Source of the DNA: Sternotherus odoratus
Taxonomy: Eukaryota > Chordata > Testudines > Kinosternidae
NCBI GenBank assembly: GCA_032164245.1
Contig: JAVMKO010000001.1
Span: 64,152,892-64,216,891 of the forward strand
Direction: 5' to 3'
Length of the DNA: 64,000 bases
Part shown: positions 1-11,479 of the stretch, piece after piece
Layout: each line of letters starts with the position of its first letter
How positions within the stretch are numbered: position 1 is the first letter of the stretch
The notes under the pieces: generated by a model
The model's input: the letters and a program-made list of their open reading frames with translations, nothing else
Told to the model about the DNA's origin: nothing
The model's database searches: none
Made by a program: the position numbers and the translations under genes

Positions 1-1690
1 TTTGCAATTTACAGGAAAAATACTTGTATAACAATTAATATTTAAGGGTATAGTGCCTTATCTATCCATTAACCTGTGCAAGAAACTTTCCATTGAAATC
101 ATTAAGGTAATATGCATAAAATTGAACAGAAAGATATGCTATATGGGAATTATTATTATTCTATCTGTTCTAATATTATCTCTGTGAGTGATGTTTCTGA
201 AGAAGATGATTTTCCCCTTTCATTGTTCACCTAGATAAATGTGCAGTGTTATGAAATGAAAGGACAAATAATTTACTAACTAATTTCAAGGCAATCAGTT
301 TATGTCCTGAAGCCTGAAATTTGATTACCTACATGATGGTCTAAGTTTGCATAGCAACAAACGTTAATAATGATTGTAAAATTATCCATTTTGTTTTTAA
401 ATCTAGATATTTAGATGCTCTCCTGTTGATATGTTTTATAGGTTAAGAGCACAGTTTATAAGAACCATTCTTTTATTTCCAACTGCTTGTTCTTAATTTG
501 TATATAAAACAATCTAGTGCAAAGGAAGTTACTCTCTCTGGGCTTGATCCAAAGCCCATTGAAATGATGGACTTCAAAGGAATCTGGATCAGATCTTTTT
601 TCAGGGCATATTCAGGAAGGCTCAATGGAAATGGGCTAATTTAACCAAATTATATTAATGAAAACATATTCCATTACTTTGTGGAAAAAGGAGAAATACA
701 GTGTAAAGTTACCTTGTAAGCTTTCCAAGAAATTATGAACTTGAAATTCACTTGAGAACAACATCTTCAAAAATGTTCAGTGATGCCTAAATAGAGAAAA
801 ATATATAGATTGAGCTTTGATAAAAAATATGTAGAAATGAACAACAACAATAATAAACAAGTGAACCGTTGCTGGTTTGTGAATACAGGTGAAGCATTAA
901 TAAAAGGTGATCCTGCATTTGAGGAGGGTTGAGTTTGATGTTTCACAGAGCTTTAGGTTGTATTATTCTATCCCTATTAATATTCTCAATAATTCCCCCC
1001 AAACTGAAATGAGATGTGCTTGAGAATCCATGTGTCACCTTTCTAATGATTAGGAATTTTCCTTGTTGGGTCCTTTTTAATAAGCACTGAAACTAAAGAT
1101 GAACATGTGCTGTACTTTCAGTGTATCAAATGACTTGCAAGGCTGGAAGGAAGAAACAAAATGAAGTCACCAAAGATATTTCCCAAAAACCATGATATTG
1201 CCTTTATTTATGTTGGGTTTGTTTTTTCTTTTTTAATATAGAATAATTTGTACCATAAGCATAGTGAACAATACACGTTTGGTAAGCAAGAATAATATCA
1301 GCAAATAGTTGAGCTGATTATGAGTGTAACACCAATAGATCCCAGTCATCAGCTGGAGGGATTGAATCTGGGGCCTGTAGAGCTTAATTCATGAGCCTCT
1401 ACTGCATGAGCTAAAAGCAAAGTACCTCTTAGCTAAGGCTGTAGAGCAGACTCATTTTATCTCTCTCTCTAAGTGGTGTCAGTGCCACTAGATGGGACAG
1501 AACACCACACCCAGAAGGTGTGTGGGTTGCATGAGCTCTATGGGGCAAAGACTGCTTCTTCCTGTCCTATGAAGTGTCTCATCAGCATTAGGTGCCAAAT
1601 TATTAACAATAATTAAATTAATTATGCATTCGGTTATAATACCCTTGTTTTGAAAATTCTATAAATAAGTATATATACTTAGGGTATTTT
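1..1690. other. AT-rich unique DNA, no gene seen
   Basis: I recognise no repeat family, exon or RNA gene here. The stretch is AT-rich, has no long open frame, and contains only short A/T runs. It may be intergenic or intronic; nothing in the sequence decides between these. Confidence 0.6.
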
Positions 1691-2455
1691 GACACCACTG
1701 CCTTAATGTTTCAAACTGTTCAGCCCTATGATCGGGTATCTACCCCACATAAGCGTTGAATGGGTTAATGTGAACCAGAAGGGTTGAATTACACTTAGAT
1801 GCTGCACCTGGATGGGAACCATGGCTAAATAGGGCCTAATGGCAGATGAAGCCCAGCTGGGCGAGGATCTGGACTAAATAAAGCCAGGAAGTGGGAGCCA
1901 GAAGGGGCTGTAAGGAGGAGATCTATTAGTCAGTCTCTAGAGGGAAGGGAGTTGTTAGGGACAAAGAGATGATCCAGCAGAAAAGTAAGTGCTGGGGAGT
2001 CTGCCAAGGGGCCAGGAAGAGTAGACTAGTCATGGGGAGAAGAAGAATTACCAGTGGCAAACCCAGAACTAGGCAAAAAGATAGAGAGGTAGAGTAGGAA
2101 GGAGCCAAGGTAAACAGGAGTAGGATTGCTAGTTGTGGGGTCCCTGGGCTGGAATCCAGAGTGGTGGGCAGGTCCAGGTTCTACTGCCAGCCATTTGGAA
2201 AGTGTCACAGCAGCTGGAGATTCAGAATGGAAGATCATCTGGACAGCGTGTTCAGATGGATCTTGTTACCCTGGATGTGGGGACTATATAGTGACCAGGT
2301 CAGAGGTCTGTGTCACCAAGGGAGAGAGTCCACAGCACAAGCAATTGATGAAAGATAGTGATGTATGGGGTGAGAGCTAATTCTCAGATGCAGCCGGAAA
2401 GTACACCTGTGGTGACTGCAACTCCCTTCAAAAATTGACTCCCTGACAGCTGGAG
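1690..2455 (+). repeat. Unclassified GC-richer interspersed repeat, LTR-like
   Basis: Base composition rises sharply against the AT-rich flanks. The text resembles repeats of sauropsid genomes: a stretch rich in aggaagtgggagcc-like purine words, then a 'ggggtccctgggctggaatc' segment around 2138-2160. It contains an AATAAA hexamer near 1875. I could not find paired TG..CA ends or a target duplication, so assignment to an LTR is a guess. Open frames here (2026-2380 on both strands) have no recognisable protein similarity and I treat them as chance. An A-rich AAATAAAAAT-type simple repeat follows at about 2467-2497. Confidence 0.35.
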
Positions 2456-2499
2456 TTAGATTGTCCAAAAAAATAAAAATAAATAAAAATAAAAAGGCC

Positions 2500-4010
2500 T
2501 TAGCAAATTAGGCTCTGATTTCTTTTTGAAACTCTAGCCTAGCCATAAGAGTCCTAATGCTGCTGAGCACTGTTAAAAATCTAGCCCCAGTCATTGGTGC
2601 TGAGCACTTGATAATCTAGATCTGAGCAATTCTGAAAACTTAGCTCTAATCTTTTATTATAGCTTCAGGCAGGATGCCCCTGCTTCCCATGGAGAAACTT
2701 GTCTGCATGGGGCAGACCATAGGAAAATGATAAGACTTTCTTGAAAAGGGTTTTAAGCCAACCTAAAAAGCGTTTGGCGTCTGTAGGAGCTCACCACCTC
2801 TGCTCTGCCCTGAAGAACTCCATGAGCTTGTGTGACAATGCTCATGAAATCAGTGGACACTGGGTCAGTTCCCATCAGTGTGCTTTTCAGCAGAAGGCAT
2901 CAACAAGTAAAGGGGACTGTACACAGAAGATCCTTGGAGAGTCTGGGCCAATGCATGAAATTCTGCTCATCCAAACCAAAGTTTTTCATAAATAAATATA
3001 CATTTCTTCAAGGAATATCTTGCTTCAAATCAAATCCTGTTATTTAAAAACAGGCCCTTAAAAGTATTTCACTCATTTATGGAGTTCTAAAAGATAGGTC
3101 TTTTATCATATGTTTAGGTATAGTTTCCATTATAAAAACAGGGAATGTTATCATATTTATTTATGTTTAATTAACTGTAATTGAGCCACATTTTAATTTT
3201 ACAGCACCTATTAGCTCACTGAAACCACAGCCTTTATTATTAGCAATAGCTAGCTTGAGCTCCATTCATTAAAGCCGGAGTGCCTATGTATTTTGCTAAA
3301 TTTGATTTTAATTAAAATGTTGAAAAGAAAGTAATTGGTTTGCTACCATTCAATATACCAGTAAAGTGTTCATTTTTCACCCTTTCTCCTTGTTTTGTTT
3401 AACTAACAAAACTAAGTCAGATGTTCATTAGAAAGCAAGATACGTGATTTTTCTGGGGGAGGGGTGGGGAATGCTCTCCAAGGCAGATCCTCAGCTCTGC
3501 TGGCTTCGTGGACAATTTACCTCAGGTGAGGATCTGCCCTTGAGATCTTCATGGCTTCAGTAGCATGCTTCATTCATTTAAGAACTAATTTGAGATTAAT
3601 TTTTCATTATCAGAAACAGTTGCTTGTTTACTGCTTAGAGACTGCCATGTCTTTGGCTAATAGGGAACCTTGATTAAACTTACGATATTTAACAGTGATA
3701 TACATCCAAATTTCTGTAGAAAAAGTTTATGATTCTATAGTATTTGCAACATGAAAAGTTAATTTATGATATTTTTTTACCTTGGAGATTCCTGTGTAGC
3801 TATATTCTCCCTTTTCCCTAACTATAATGCATTTTTCTTATATGCACAAACATTTTTTTCATTACAAAAATTATAAGTAACTTAAGGGAGGTTTAAGGGA
3901 AGGAGCATATAATCGTAGTATATTTACAATAGTGAAGGGGGTGGGGCGCAAAAAGGGGAACAACTGTATGTATTAATAACAGTGTGTTGCCATACCTCAG
4001 AGTCACACAG
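2500..4010. other. AT-rich unique DNA, no gene seen
   Basis: No repeat family or exon recognised. Short frames at 2741-3047 lack any domain and are taken as chance. Confidence 0.5.
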
Positions 4011-5250
4011 TGTGGAATCCATAAAGCTACTTAGGTGCCTAAACCAAGATTTGGTCACCTAAATCCCACTTTTAGGTGTCTTAGTCCCCCCACTGCTATC
4101 CACAAAACTCCTGAACAACCCTATATGCACCTAGGGAATTATTTAAAAAAATACCTTAAGGCCTAAGTTTCTGTCCCTGGTCATGTGCACTGCTTCCTCA
4201 CTCTAGGTATCAGGGCATCTATCTCCCACAAAAGCCTCAGAGTGATTAATGAACCAGGGAAAGCCAGGTATTCAACCACAGAATTTGCCCGAAGGACCCA
4301 ATCCAAAAGGCACAGTCAGAGGGGAGTGACTGGAACAAGTCTAATTCAAAATAGCTGGTGCAGGAGGTGGTGCCAATCTTGTATCATTTAGCCCAGCAGT
4401 TAGCACACTCAGCTGAGATGTGGGAGATCCAGGTTCAATCCCCCCTCCCTTGCAAGGAGATGAAAGGATCAGAACTGGGTACTGTTCCATCTCAGGGGAG
4501 TGCTCTAACCACTGAGGAAATGGGATATCTGATGTGGGGCTCCCTTCAGCTCTCATGTAAAGCTGTGGATGATGATAATGAAAGAGCACAGGATTGCCTG
4601 TCCCTGAGATAGATACCTTAACTAATAGACTACAGAGTCATTCCCACTACCCTCTTTTTCTGGCTCAATCACTCTTTCTGTATTGATTGACAGTGGAACA
4701 GATTCAGCAGGAGAGACTGGGGGAGCCTCACATCAGAATATCCCATTGCTCAGTATTACATCACTCTCCTGAGAAATGGGAGACCCTAGTTCTAATCCTT
4801 TCCCACGACCTTCTAGAGAGGGGGGAATTCAACTTGGGTCTTCCACATCCCAAGTGAGTATTCTAACCACTGAGCTAAAGTCAGTCTCTTCCACTGGCTG
4901 TTTTTTGTGGAGTGAGCTGGGTGCCTAATTCATTCCTGCCAAAAACCATTACAGAGGTTTCTGTTTGTGGGTCACTGGCAGAGCTAGGCACCTCCTTGCA
5001 GACAGACTTAGGTGCCTAGCTCTGAGAAAGGGTCAGGGCTTAGCATGTCCCCTCCTTCCTTTCTGGTTGACATCTCTCAAACTTAGGTGGCTTCCTACCT
5101 AGTGTGTTGGCTTTTAGTGATCACATCCTTAGATGCCAGTCTCTTCACATTCTCTGTACAGAGAGCCCAGGCAACAAAGTTGGGGATGTATGGATTGCAG
5201 TGTTGTCTCACTAATTTTCTAGATTCCTAAAAGTCAGGTGTGGATTCCAG
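4011..5250. repeat. Composite repeat with alternating tRNA-like modules (copy 1)
   Basis: Flanking parts carry the word TAGGTGCCTAA several times (near 4032, 4925 and 5010). Inside are tRNA-like modules in alternating orientation. A plus-strand module at about 4386-4441 has an A-box-like 'tagcccagcagttagcaca' and the B-box word GGTTCAATCCC. A minus-strand A box lies near 4503-4525. A plus-strand module lies at about 4740-4796. A minus-strand module at about 4828-4884 has A box TAGCTCAGTGGTTAGAATA. Between the pairs, TCTGATGTGGGGCTCCC (from about 4529) faces its approximate complement near 4718-4738. The copy at 26850-28390 has the same plan. Outer limits are approximate. It could be a tRNA-derived SINE composite or a foldback transposon that picked up tRNA-like units. 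Confidence 0.6.
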
Positions 5251-7261
5251 CCAAGGTGCTTTGCCAGTACAAATTCTCACCCACCATCTGTGGCGCCTTG
5301 CATGGTAGGAAGCAACTTCCTGCCTTCCCAGGCCTCTGTTTATAGCCTTGGTTTACCTGTGGGCTAGTTAACATTCTCTGTTCTCCTGAGGATAAAACTT
5401 TTCTTGTCCCCCAAAATAGTAATTCAGGACTTCTTTCCCCGACAATACATCAGATCTGAATTCTGTTGCATTTGAACAAAATGATGCTTATTTAAGAAAT
5501 GGCGAGGTGAAAAACAGATCAAAATAAAGAAAACCATTTAAACTTAATTTAATCGAGTTGCAAATTAGAAAATGCGAAAAATATAATATGTGTTAATATT
5601 TCAATGCAGTCCTATTGCAAACTATAAAACTACTGTGGTATGGATTAGGAGGATTAATTACAAAAAATAAAGATTGGTTAGACTCCAAAACATAAAATAG
5701 TTTTGAAAAGGTAATATCAGCTTCTAACTTTCTCAATCCACAGCTCCAAAAGTCTGTCCATTTCCTTTCCATGAAGCTGCTAGCAGTTTGTCCCAACATC
5801 CAGACATGGAGCCAGGTACTATCTTGTTTTAAATTAATCACTTTCTTTACAGGAATAAATTTCAGGGAATCATAATAGTTAAAAGTCCACATTAGCATAT
5901 ATAGCAAGCCTAAACTCAGCATGGAATGACAATAATAATTTTCCAATCACAATATATTTGACTAAATCCAGTCTGTCTTGACATGCAATCTTTTAAACTG
6001 TCATTTTCATAAGTATTTCAAAGATTTCTTTTGGTCTTTAGTTATCTGTTCAAAGAGCCCCCATCTCCTGGGAGCTGATTGAACAATTTTTTTTTTAGTA
6101 TTCTCATAATTGCTTCCAGATGAAGGTAAATAGATAACATGAAGTTCTGCCACCATCCTCAAGTACACTTTATGTTTTGAGAAATTAAACAGAAATTATT
6201 CAGTGTGCAGACAGCTCAATAAACCTACTATATTATGTTTTCTGATGAACTCCTCATAGCATTCATAGTAGCCAATGCCTGAGAATCACACAACAATGAT
6301 TCTGAAGTGCGTATGTGGGTAAGCATTAAGGTGCAATTTGACTCTTAAGTTTCTCTGCAAAGGTGGCATCAAGACATTCCATGTTCGTTGTGTCTCAGTG
6401 ATTTCCAGATTTACATGCACATGGCTTAGATCTCTATGAAAAGTACAGCATGCTACCTTCAGTATATTATTTTTCATGCTTTTAAAATTACACATAACAA
6501 TTGTCATGTGCGCTGGAGGATTTTGGAGTATTTTTGAATAGTCAACATTATCTTTGATTTTGCAAGCAGAAAAAGATGGTATGATCAAGGGTATGGCTGT
6601 GAGTATAATAACAAAATCTGAAATAATTGGAGAAGAATGTTTTATGCATATAAATGCTACCTCATATGAAGCTCAAATGTGCAAGCAAAGCCTGTCCTAA
6701 CTACCATGGGAAATAATGGATGCTGACATGTTCATGAGTACTTCCCTGTAAGAATTCAGCACCTTGAAGGATTAGGCTAATTATGTGTTTTATTAAATGC
6801 TATATGATGTTAGGAAGATGATCACTATGAAGCCAATTCACTTCAGAATATATCCTAGAATTAGCAAATAGAAAGAGGCACCTTGAATGAATAACAGTGT
6901 TTAATTGTAGCACAAATGATGAGCCTACCTATTCGTTAGTTGCTCACCTAACTGTTGGATGTTTTCGTATTAAATTCACATGAGTAAAGCATGTAGCCAA
7001 TTTGTTTCTAAATACAGATCAGTAAAACCTTGTCCAGCTGACTTTCATATCAGCAAACAAAGCTTCTGTTTCATAATGTAAGTGAGATCTACACAACTCA
7101 GTGTATGCAGGGATGTTCCTTTGGGATTGTACAAAAATCAAAATTCTCCTTTGGGGCCCATACTCTGAGCCTTATCATCCTCTTGTTGATACTTATACAA
7201 GTTTTACTATTGTCTTTGAAGTGAGAAGGATTGTACCTCAGTGATCTGTAAGTTTGAAACA
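5251..7261. other. AT-rich unique DNA, no gene seen
   Basis: Two minus-strand open frames (5593-5946 and 6286-6588) are about 100-117 codons long, but show no recognisable domain, no paired splice signals that I can defend, and the same composition as their flanks. I regard them as chance frames. Confidence 0.5.
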
Positions 7262-7344
7262 TAGAATATCAGGGTTGGAGGGAACCTCAGGAGGTCATCT
7301 AGTCCAACCCCCTGCTCCAAGCAGGACCAATCCCCAAGAAGGGG

Positions 7345-7870
7345 GGATCCTGGTCAGGATCTTGCCCATGAGGGAGTCATAGTCTGCTTTTCTGAACTCC
7401 AAGGTCTGTATTCTGCTGCTCTCCTTTCTTCCTTGTGTCAGGATCCTGAACTCGACCATTTCATGGTCACTGCCTCCAAGGTTCCCGTCCACTTTTGCTT
7501 CCACTACAATTTCTTCCCTCTTTGTGAGCAGCAGGTCAAGAAGAGCTCTGCCCCAGTTAGTCCCTCCAGCTCTTGCACCAGGAAATTGTCCCTTACACTT
7601 TCCAAAAACTTCCTGCATTGTCTGTGCACCACTGTATTGCTCTTCCAACAGATATCGGGGTGATTGAAGTCCCCCACAAGAACTAGGACCTGTGATCTAG
7701 TAACTTCTGTTAGTTGCCGGAAGAAAGCCCAGTCCACCTCATCCCCCTGGTCTGGTGGTCTGTGGCAGACTCCCACCAGGACATCACCTTTGTTGCTCAC
7801 ACTTCTAAACTTAATCCAGAGACTCTGAGGTTTTTCTGCCGTTTCATACTGGAACTCTTAGCTCTGAGCA
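7345..7870 (-). pseudogene. CR1 ORF2 endonuclease-domain fragment, frameshifted
   Basis: Minus-strand translation gives apurinic-endonuclease-like blocks of CR1 ORF2: GDVLVGVCHRPPDQGDEVD, then VLVLVGDFNHPDICW (the conserved GDFN block), then in another frame LLDLLLTKREEIV and GGSDHEMVEFRIL (the SDH block with the catalytic His). The switch between frames near 7540-7560 is a one-base indel within the NFLVQELEG..LLDLLL region. The domain ends close to 7345, where it runs into the CR1 3' tail instead of the reverse transcriptase. It is a dead fragment. Confidence 0.88.
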
Positions 7871-8216
7871 GTCATACTGCTCTCTTACATACAATGCAAC
7901 TTCCCCATCTTTTCTGCCCTGCTTGTCCTTCCTGAACAGTTTATATCCATCCCTGACAATACTCCAGTCATGTGAGTTATCCCACCAATTCTCTCTTATT
8001 CCAGTCACATTATAATTCCTTGACTGTGCCAGGACTTCCAGTTCTCTCTGTTTGTTTCCCAGGCTTCTTGCATTTGTGTATAGGCACTAAAAATAACTCG
8101 CCGATCATCCTGCTTTCTCAGTATAAGGCAGGAGCCCTCCCCTTTTGCGCTCTCCTGCTCATGCTTCCTCCCAGTATCCCACTTCTCAGGGCTTTGGTCT
8201 CCTTCCCCCAGTGAAC

Positions 8217-8592
8217 CTAGTTTAAAGCCCTCCTCACTAGGTTAGCCAGCCTGCTTGCGAAGATGCTCTTTCCTCTTTTCGTTAGGTGGAGCCCATCTCT
8301 GCCTTGCACTCCTCCTTCTTGGAACACCAGCCCATGGTCAAAGAATCTAAAGCCTTCTCTCTGACACCACCTGCATAGCCATTTATTGACTTCCATGATT
8401 TGACGGTCTCTACCCGGGCCTTTTCCTTTCACATGGAGGATGGACGAGAACACCACTTGCACCTCAAACTCCTTTATCCTTCTTCCCAGAGCCACATAGT
8501 CTGCAGTGATACACTCAAGGTCATTCTTGGCAGTATCATTGGTCCCCAAGTGAAGAAGCAGGAAGGGGTAGTTTACTTTGCGAACTAAGAAA
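8217..8592 (-). pseudogene. CR1 ORF1 esterase-domain C-terminal fragment
   Basis: The minus-strand frame is open from the truncation point to a TAG stop at 8217-8219, about 125 codons. It shows the SGNH-hydrolase/esterase signature known for CR1 ORF1: a hydrophobic strand then LGTNDTA (the conserved GTND block), and near the C-terminus RDGLHLTKRG, which holds the Asp and His expected for the catalytic pair. It closes with SRLANLVRRALN before the stop. The N-terminal part with the nucleophile serine lies beyond the truncation, so no activity is expected. The frame has no stop over this length, suggesting a moderately young copy. The frame has no ATG at its start; it is simply open at the break. 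Confidence 0.85.
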
Positions 8593-8872
8593 AATGTGAG
8601 AAAGTTTCACATCAACCTTTGGGTTCAACCGGCTGCTCTTTTGCCATCCTATGCAAAGTGAGGCTCTCCAGTGCTGTGGTGATTCCATATTTGGAAGGGA
8701 TGCATTTTGACCAAACTGGACTTCAATAGCAAAATCCTTTAATATTTCCTATGCTGTGCTGCGGGTTGCACAGAAGTTGGGAACCAGTTTAGTAATCATA
8801 AATTACAGCTGAATTTGGAAGCATTAGTTTATAGACTTGGCTTTCATCAGATGGATGAGGAGCTGTTTGACT

Positions 8873-9626
8873 CAGGGCCGGCGACAGGGGGGTACAACGG
8901 GTACAGCTGTACCGGGCCCCGGACTTCAGGGGCCCCCCTTGAAGTCCGGGGCGGGTACGCTGCTGTACCCCCTTGTCGCCGGGGCTGTGAGCAAGGCGCA
9001 GCTCCGGGCAGCCGCTGCAGCACTCACCAGCCCCCTCCCCCGGCACCCAGCAGCCTCCCCCTGACCCCCTTTGCTTCTCCCGGCCGGCCACGCGGCCGCA
9101 GCACATGCGGGGGTTGGGGCCCACGGGAGGTAGGAGACCGGGATGGGGGCCCGCGGGTGGCGGGAGACTGGTGGGGGGGAACCCCTGCGGGCGGCGGGAG
9201 ACCGGCGGGGGGGGGGGCACGGGTGGCGGGAGACCGGCGGGGGGAGCCCCGCGGGCAGTGGGAGACTGGCGGGGTGGGAACCCCGCAGGCAGCGGGAGAC
9301 TGGCGGGGGGGGGGGCCCGTGGGCGGCGGGAGACTGGCGGGGGGGAACCCCGCGGGCAGCGGGAGACTGGCGGGGGGAGTGGGCCGCGGGCGGCGGGAGA
9401 CTGGTGGGGGGGGCCATGGGCAGCGGGAGACCGGCCGGGGGGGGGGGAACCCCACGGGCGGCAGGAGACTGGCAGGGGGGGGCGTGGGCGGCGGGAGACT
9501 GGCAGGGGGGGCCCCACGGGCGGTGGGAGACTGGCGTGGGGGGTCCCGCGGGCGGCGGGAGACCGGGGGGGGAGGGGCCCGTACGATCTGCCGTACTGGG
9601 CCCCAAAATTCCTGTCGCCAGCCCTG
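8873..9626. mobile_element. Non-autonomous hAT element carrying a GC-rich minisatellite
   Basis: The ends are CAGGGCCGGCGACAGG (8873-8888) and, read inward from the right, CAGGGCTGGCGACAGG (9626-9611): 15 of 16 match. The 8-bp flanks GTTTGACT (8865-8872) and GTTTAACT (9627-9634) match at 7 of 8, the TSD length of hAT elements. Subterminal sequence also pairs (GTACCGGGCCCC against GTACGGGCCCC). There is no transposase. The interior is almost entirely a G-rich tandem array (separate entry). Long glycine/arginine- and proline-rich open frames on both strands come from the array and are not proteins. Confidence 0.88.
9133..9590 (+). repeat. G-rich minisatellite, about 14 units of 30-38 bp
   Basis: The word GGAGAC recurs at 9133, 9163, 9197, 9229, 9261, 9295, 9329, 9362, 9396, 9426, 9464, 9494, 9526 and 9558. 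Most steps are 30-34 bp. The unit is roughly gcgggcggcgggagactgg followed by a run of 6-12 G and then acccc or gcccc. Variable G-run length causes the step variation. Many runs of three or more G give G-quadruplex potential on the plus strand. The array lies wholly inside the hAT element at 8873-9626. Confidence 0.93.
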
Positions 9627-9634
9627 GTTTAACT

Positions 9635-10184
9635 ACACAGCTTTCTGAAACTCTTTCCACTAATTCAGAGCTCCAAGCACTGAGATTCACTACTGAAGGC
9701 ACTTGTTAATGATGAACCATATTGCCAGATTCAGTTTCTGAGAGTCCAGCATCTGGTAGACTTTGCTAGGGGGTTCTATTAGTGTTCACTTTTATTTCTT
9801 TATGGTAACATTTAAAATAGCTGTATAAACCTCCATATCTAACAATGTTGCAAACTACAATTTCTCTCTGAACTTATACTTAATATAATTCAAGCAATTT
9901 CTTTACTTTATGAACACATTTTAATATTTAAACATTAATTATGGTAATCAATAAGATCAAACTTTACTAGAAGCGACTAAATGACAATGTTATTATCATA
10001 AGCAATGCCAGTGGAAGCATGCACATAACTCTTCTCTTGTGATAAAATTTGATTTCTTGTATATACTTTATGATAATCACAGATAATAAGTTGCTGTGTG
10101 AAATTCATCTGCACTTTCCAGCAAAACGTGTGAGTTCATGTATCTTTTCATCTGTTTGCAATATTTTTGTAGCCAATATTGTTG
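9635..10184. other. AT-rich unique DNA, no gene seen
   Basis: Nothing recognised; AT-rich sequence resumes immediately after the right target duplication of the hAT element. Confidence 0.5.
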
Positions 10185-10310
10185 TATGGTTTATTGGACC
10201 AACTTCCTGTGGTAAAAGAGGCAAACTTTCAAGCTTATACAAAGCTCTTCTTCAGAAGTTGGTCCAATAAAAGGTATTACCTCACTCATCTTGTCTCTCT
10301 TAGCTACATA
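10185..10310 (+). repeat. Penelope-like tail pair (second family), inverted repeat
   Basis: TTATTGGACCAACTTC (about 10191) faces GAAGTTGGTCCAATAA (about 10254-10269) across roughly 47 bp that include AAGCTTATACAAAGCTCTTC. This is followed by AAGGTATTACCTCACTCATC and a TTGTCTCTCT word. From memory this is the 3' end of a repeat common in turtles and resembles the Penelope-like tails at 40.2 and 62.4 kb in layout. The family name is uncertain; the inverted repeat itself is plain. Confidence 0.5.
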
Positions 10311-11299
10311 TAATTAGCTTCTGGTACATTTTCCAGGCTGCCTTTTACCTGGGCTAATTATATATATTTCTGAAAGAAAATAGAACTGTTTGTTGTTGAT
10401 TTTCTTTTGTTTTTAATCCATGATTTCTTCTAGTTTTCTAGCTGCAACCAGGATCCTTAGTATATCAAAGTAAGGGGCTGTGAAAATTATAGCTTCCTTT
10501 TCTCCATCATTCCACACTGAATCCTTTGGTGTGAGTCTGTAGGTTCTCTATATAAATTGTTTCATCATCTGTATTTATTTCAAACTTTCTGTTTTAGCGG
10601 ATGAGGAAATGTAATTAAGTTTTCCCCTTCTAGACCCACAGGAACCCCCAGCAGCCACACTTTTGTTGCTTATTTAGTTTTTTAAAGGTCAGTCTTAAAG
10701 CACTTTCTTTCCTTCTATTTGTGCTCCTGCTAAATGTAGAGCCAATTGATTTGGACTACACTTATAGTTCAAGAGGCTAAATAACCAAGTTTAGCCAACA
10801 CATTGCTTAAAGACAAAGTAGTACAATACGAAAATAAGTTATACATACAGCGCTCTCCAGGAAGCTGTTTCTCTCAGCATACAGTTCAATTTACAGAGGA
10901 GGAGTGCACCGAAGTACACTCCTCCTCCCCCCAAAATAACTATATTTATACTATAGCTCTTTATGAGCTTAAAGTACTTTGTGTGTCATAGAAGACTAAA
11001 TTTACCTATCAGTTTTTTACCTTGTTTTTCTGGAACCAAAGTGTACCTCCCCTTCTCTCTTCAGTGAAATTTCCCCCAACTTGTTTCAGAGCAGGACATT
11101 CACTTGTCTTGTATTCAACCTCTTTTGTATTGCCAGTGTGAGATAACTTAAGCTTTACAAAGGGTTGTGGGATACCTAACATGGATTAACAGAATTGTGG
11201 ATAAGCATAATACAGTAATTGACATAACTTCTCATCACACACGCACAGACACACATCATATTAAACTCACAACATTAATGTTACGTTGTGTGCATAACA
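10311..11299. other. AT-rich DNA; one short perfect hairpin
   Basis: No gene recognised. GAGGAGGAGTG at 10896-10906 pairs perfectly with CACTCCTCCTC at 10917-10927 across a 10-base loop. The hairpin is not followed by any recognisable gene or element. A short CA-rich run lies at about 11238-11256. Confidence 0.5.
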
Positions 11300-11475
11300 C
11301 ACCCTGATATAATGCGATCCGATATAAGGTGAATTCTGATATAACACTGTAAAGGAGTGCTCTGGGGGGGAGGAGGGTTGCCACATGGTCCTCTACCTCG
11401 ATATAATGTGGTTTGACCTATACTTCAGTATGATTTTTTTGCTCCCGAGAACTGTGTTATATCGAGCTAGAGGTG
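11300..11475. mobile_element. Tc1/mariner-pogo-type MITE with GATATAA repeats
   Basis: The element holds several copies of the word GATATAA or its complement (CTGATATAATGCGATCC, CCGATATAAGG, ATTCTGATATAAC, CTCGATATAATG, GTTATATCGAG). It ends GAGCTAGAGGTG next to TA. The layout matches a turtle/crocodile Tigger-like MITE I know by its CTCGATATAACGCG words. The left end is diverged (CACCCTGATATAATG), so its TA duplication is not clear. Non-coding. Confidence 0.65.
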
Positions 11476-11479
11476 TATC

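Larger units (their letters stand above)
7262..8592 (-). mobile_element. CR1 LINE, 5'-truncated and internally deleted
   Basis: Read on the minus strand, from 8592 downward: the C-terminal part of the CR1 ORF1 esterase, an ORF1-ORF2 linker, the N-terminal part of ORF2 (endonuclease), then an abrupt join near 7335-7345 to the CR1 3' tail. The tail reads TTGGGGATTGGTCCTGCTT, then a GACCTCCTGAGG-type stem, and ends ATATTCTATG. The whole reverse transcriptase is missing, so the element cannot move by itself. The same tail sequence occurs in the CR1 copies at 25.5 and 31.5 kb and in the Cry-type SINE at 37 kb, which confirms the family. The 5' end at about 8592 is a normal LINE 5' truncation. No target duplication was identified. 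Confidence 0.9.

Noticed and set aside
4386..4884. Functional tRNA genes
   Set aside because: The A and B boxes are present but the modules do not fold into full cloverleafs by eye, lack clear terminators, and recur as part of a repeat family.
5593..6588. Two minus-strand frames of 117 and 100 codons as small genes
   Set aside because: No domain, no splice or Kozak support, AT-rich composition equal to flanks; consistent with chance.
8789..9709. Long glycine/arginine-rich and proline-rich open frames (up to about 277 codons) on both strands
   Set aside because: All frames are open at once because the DNA is a G-rich tandem repeat inside a hAT element; the peptides only mirror the repeat.
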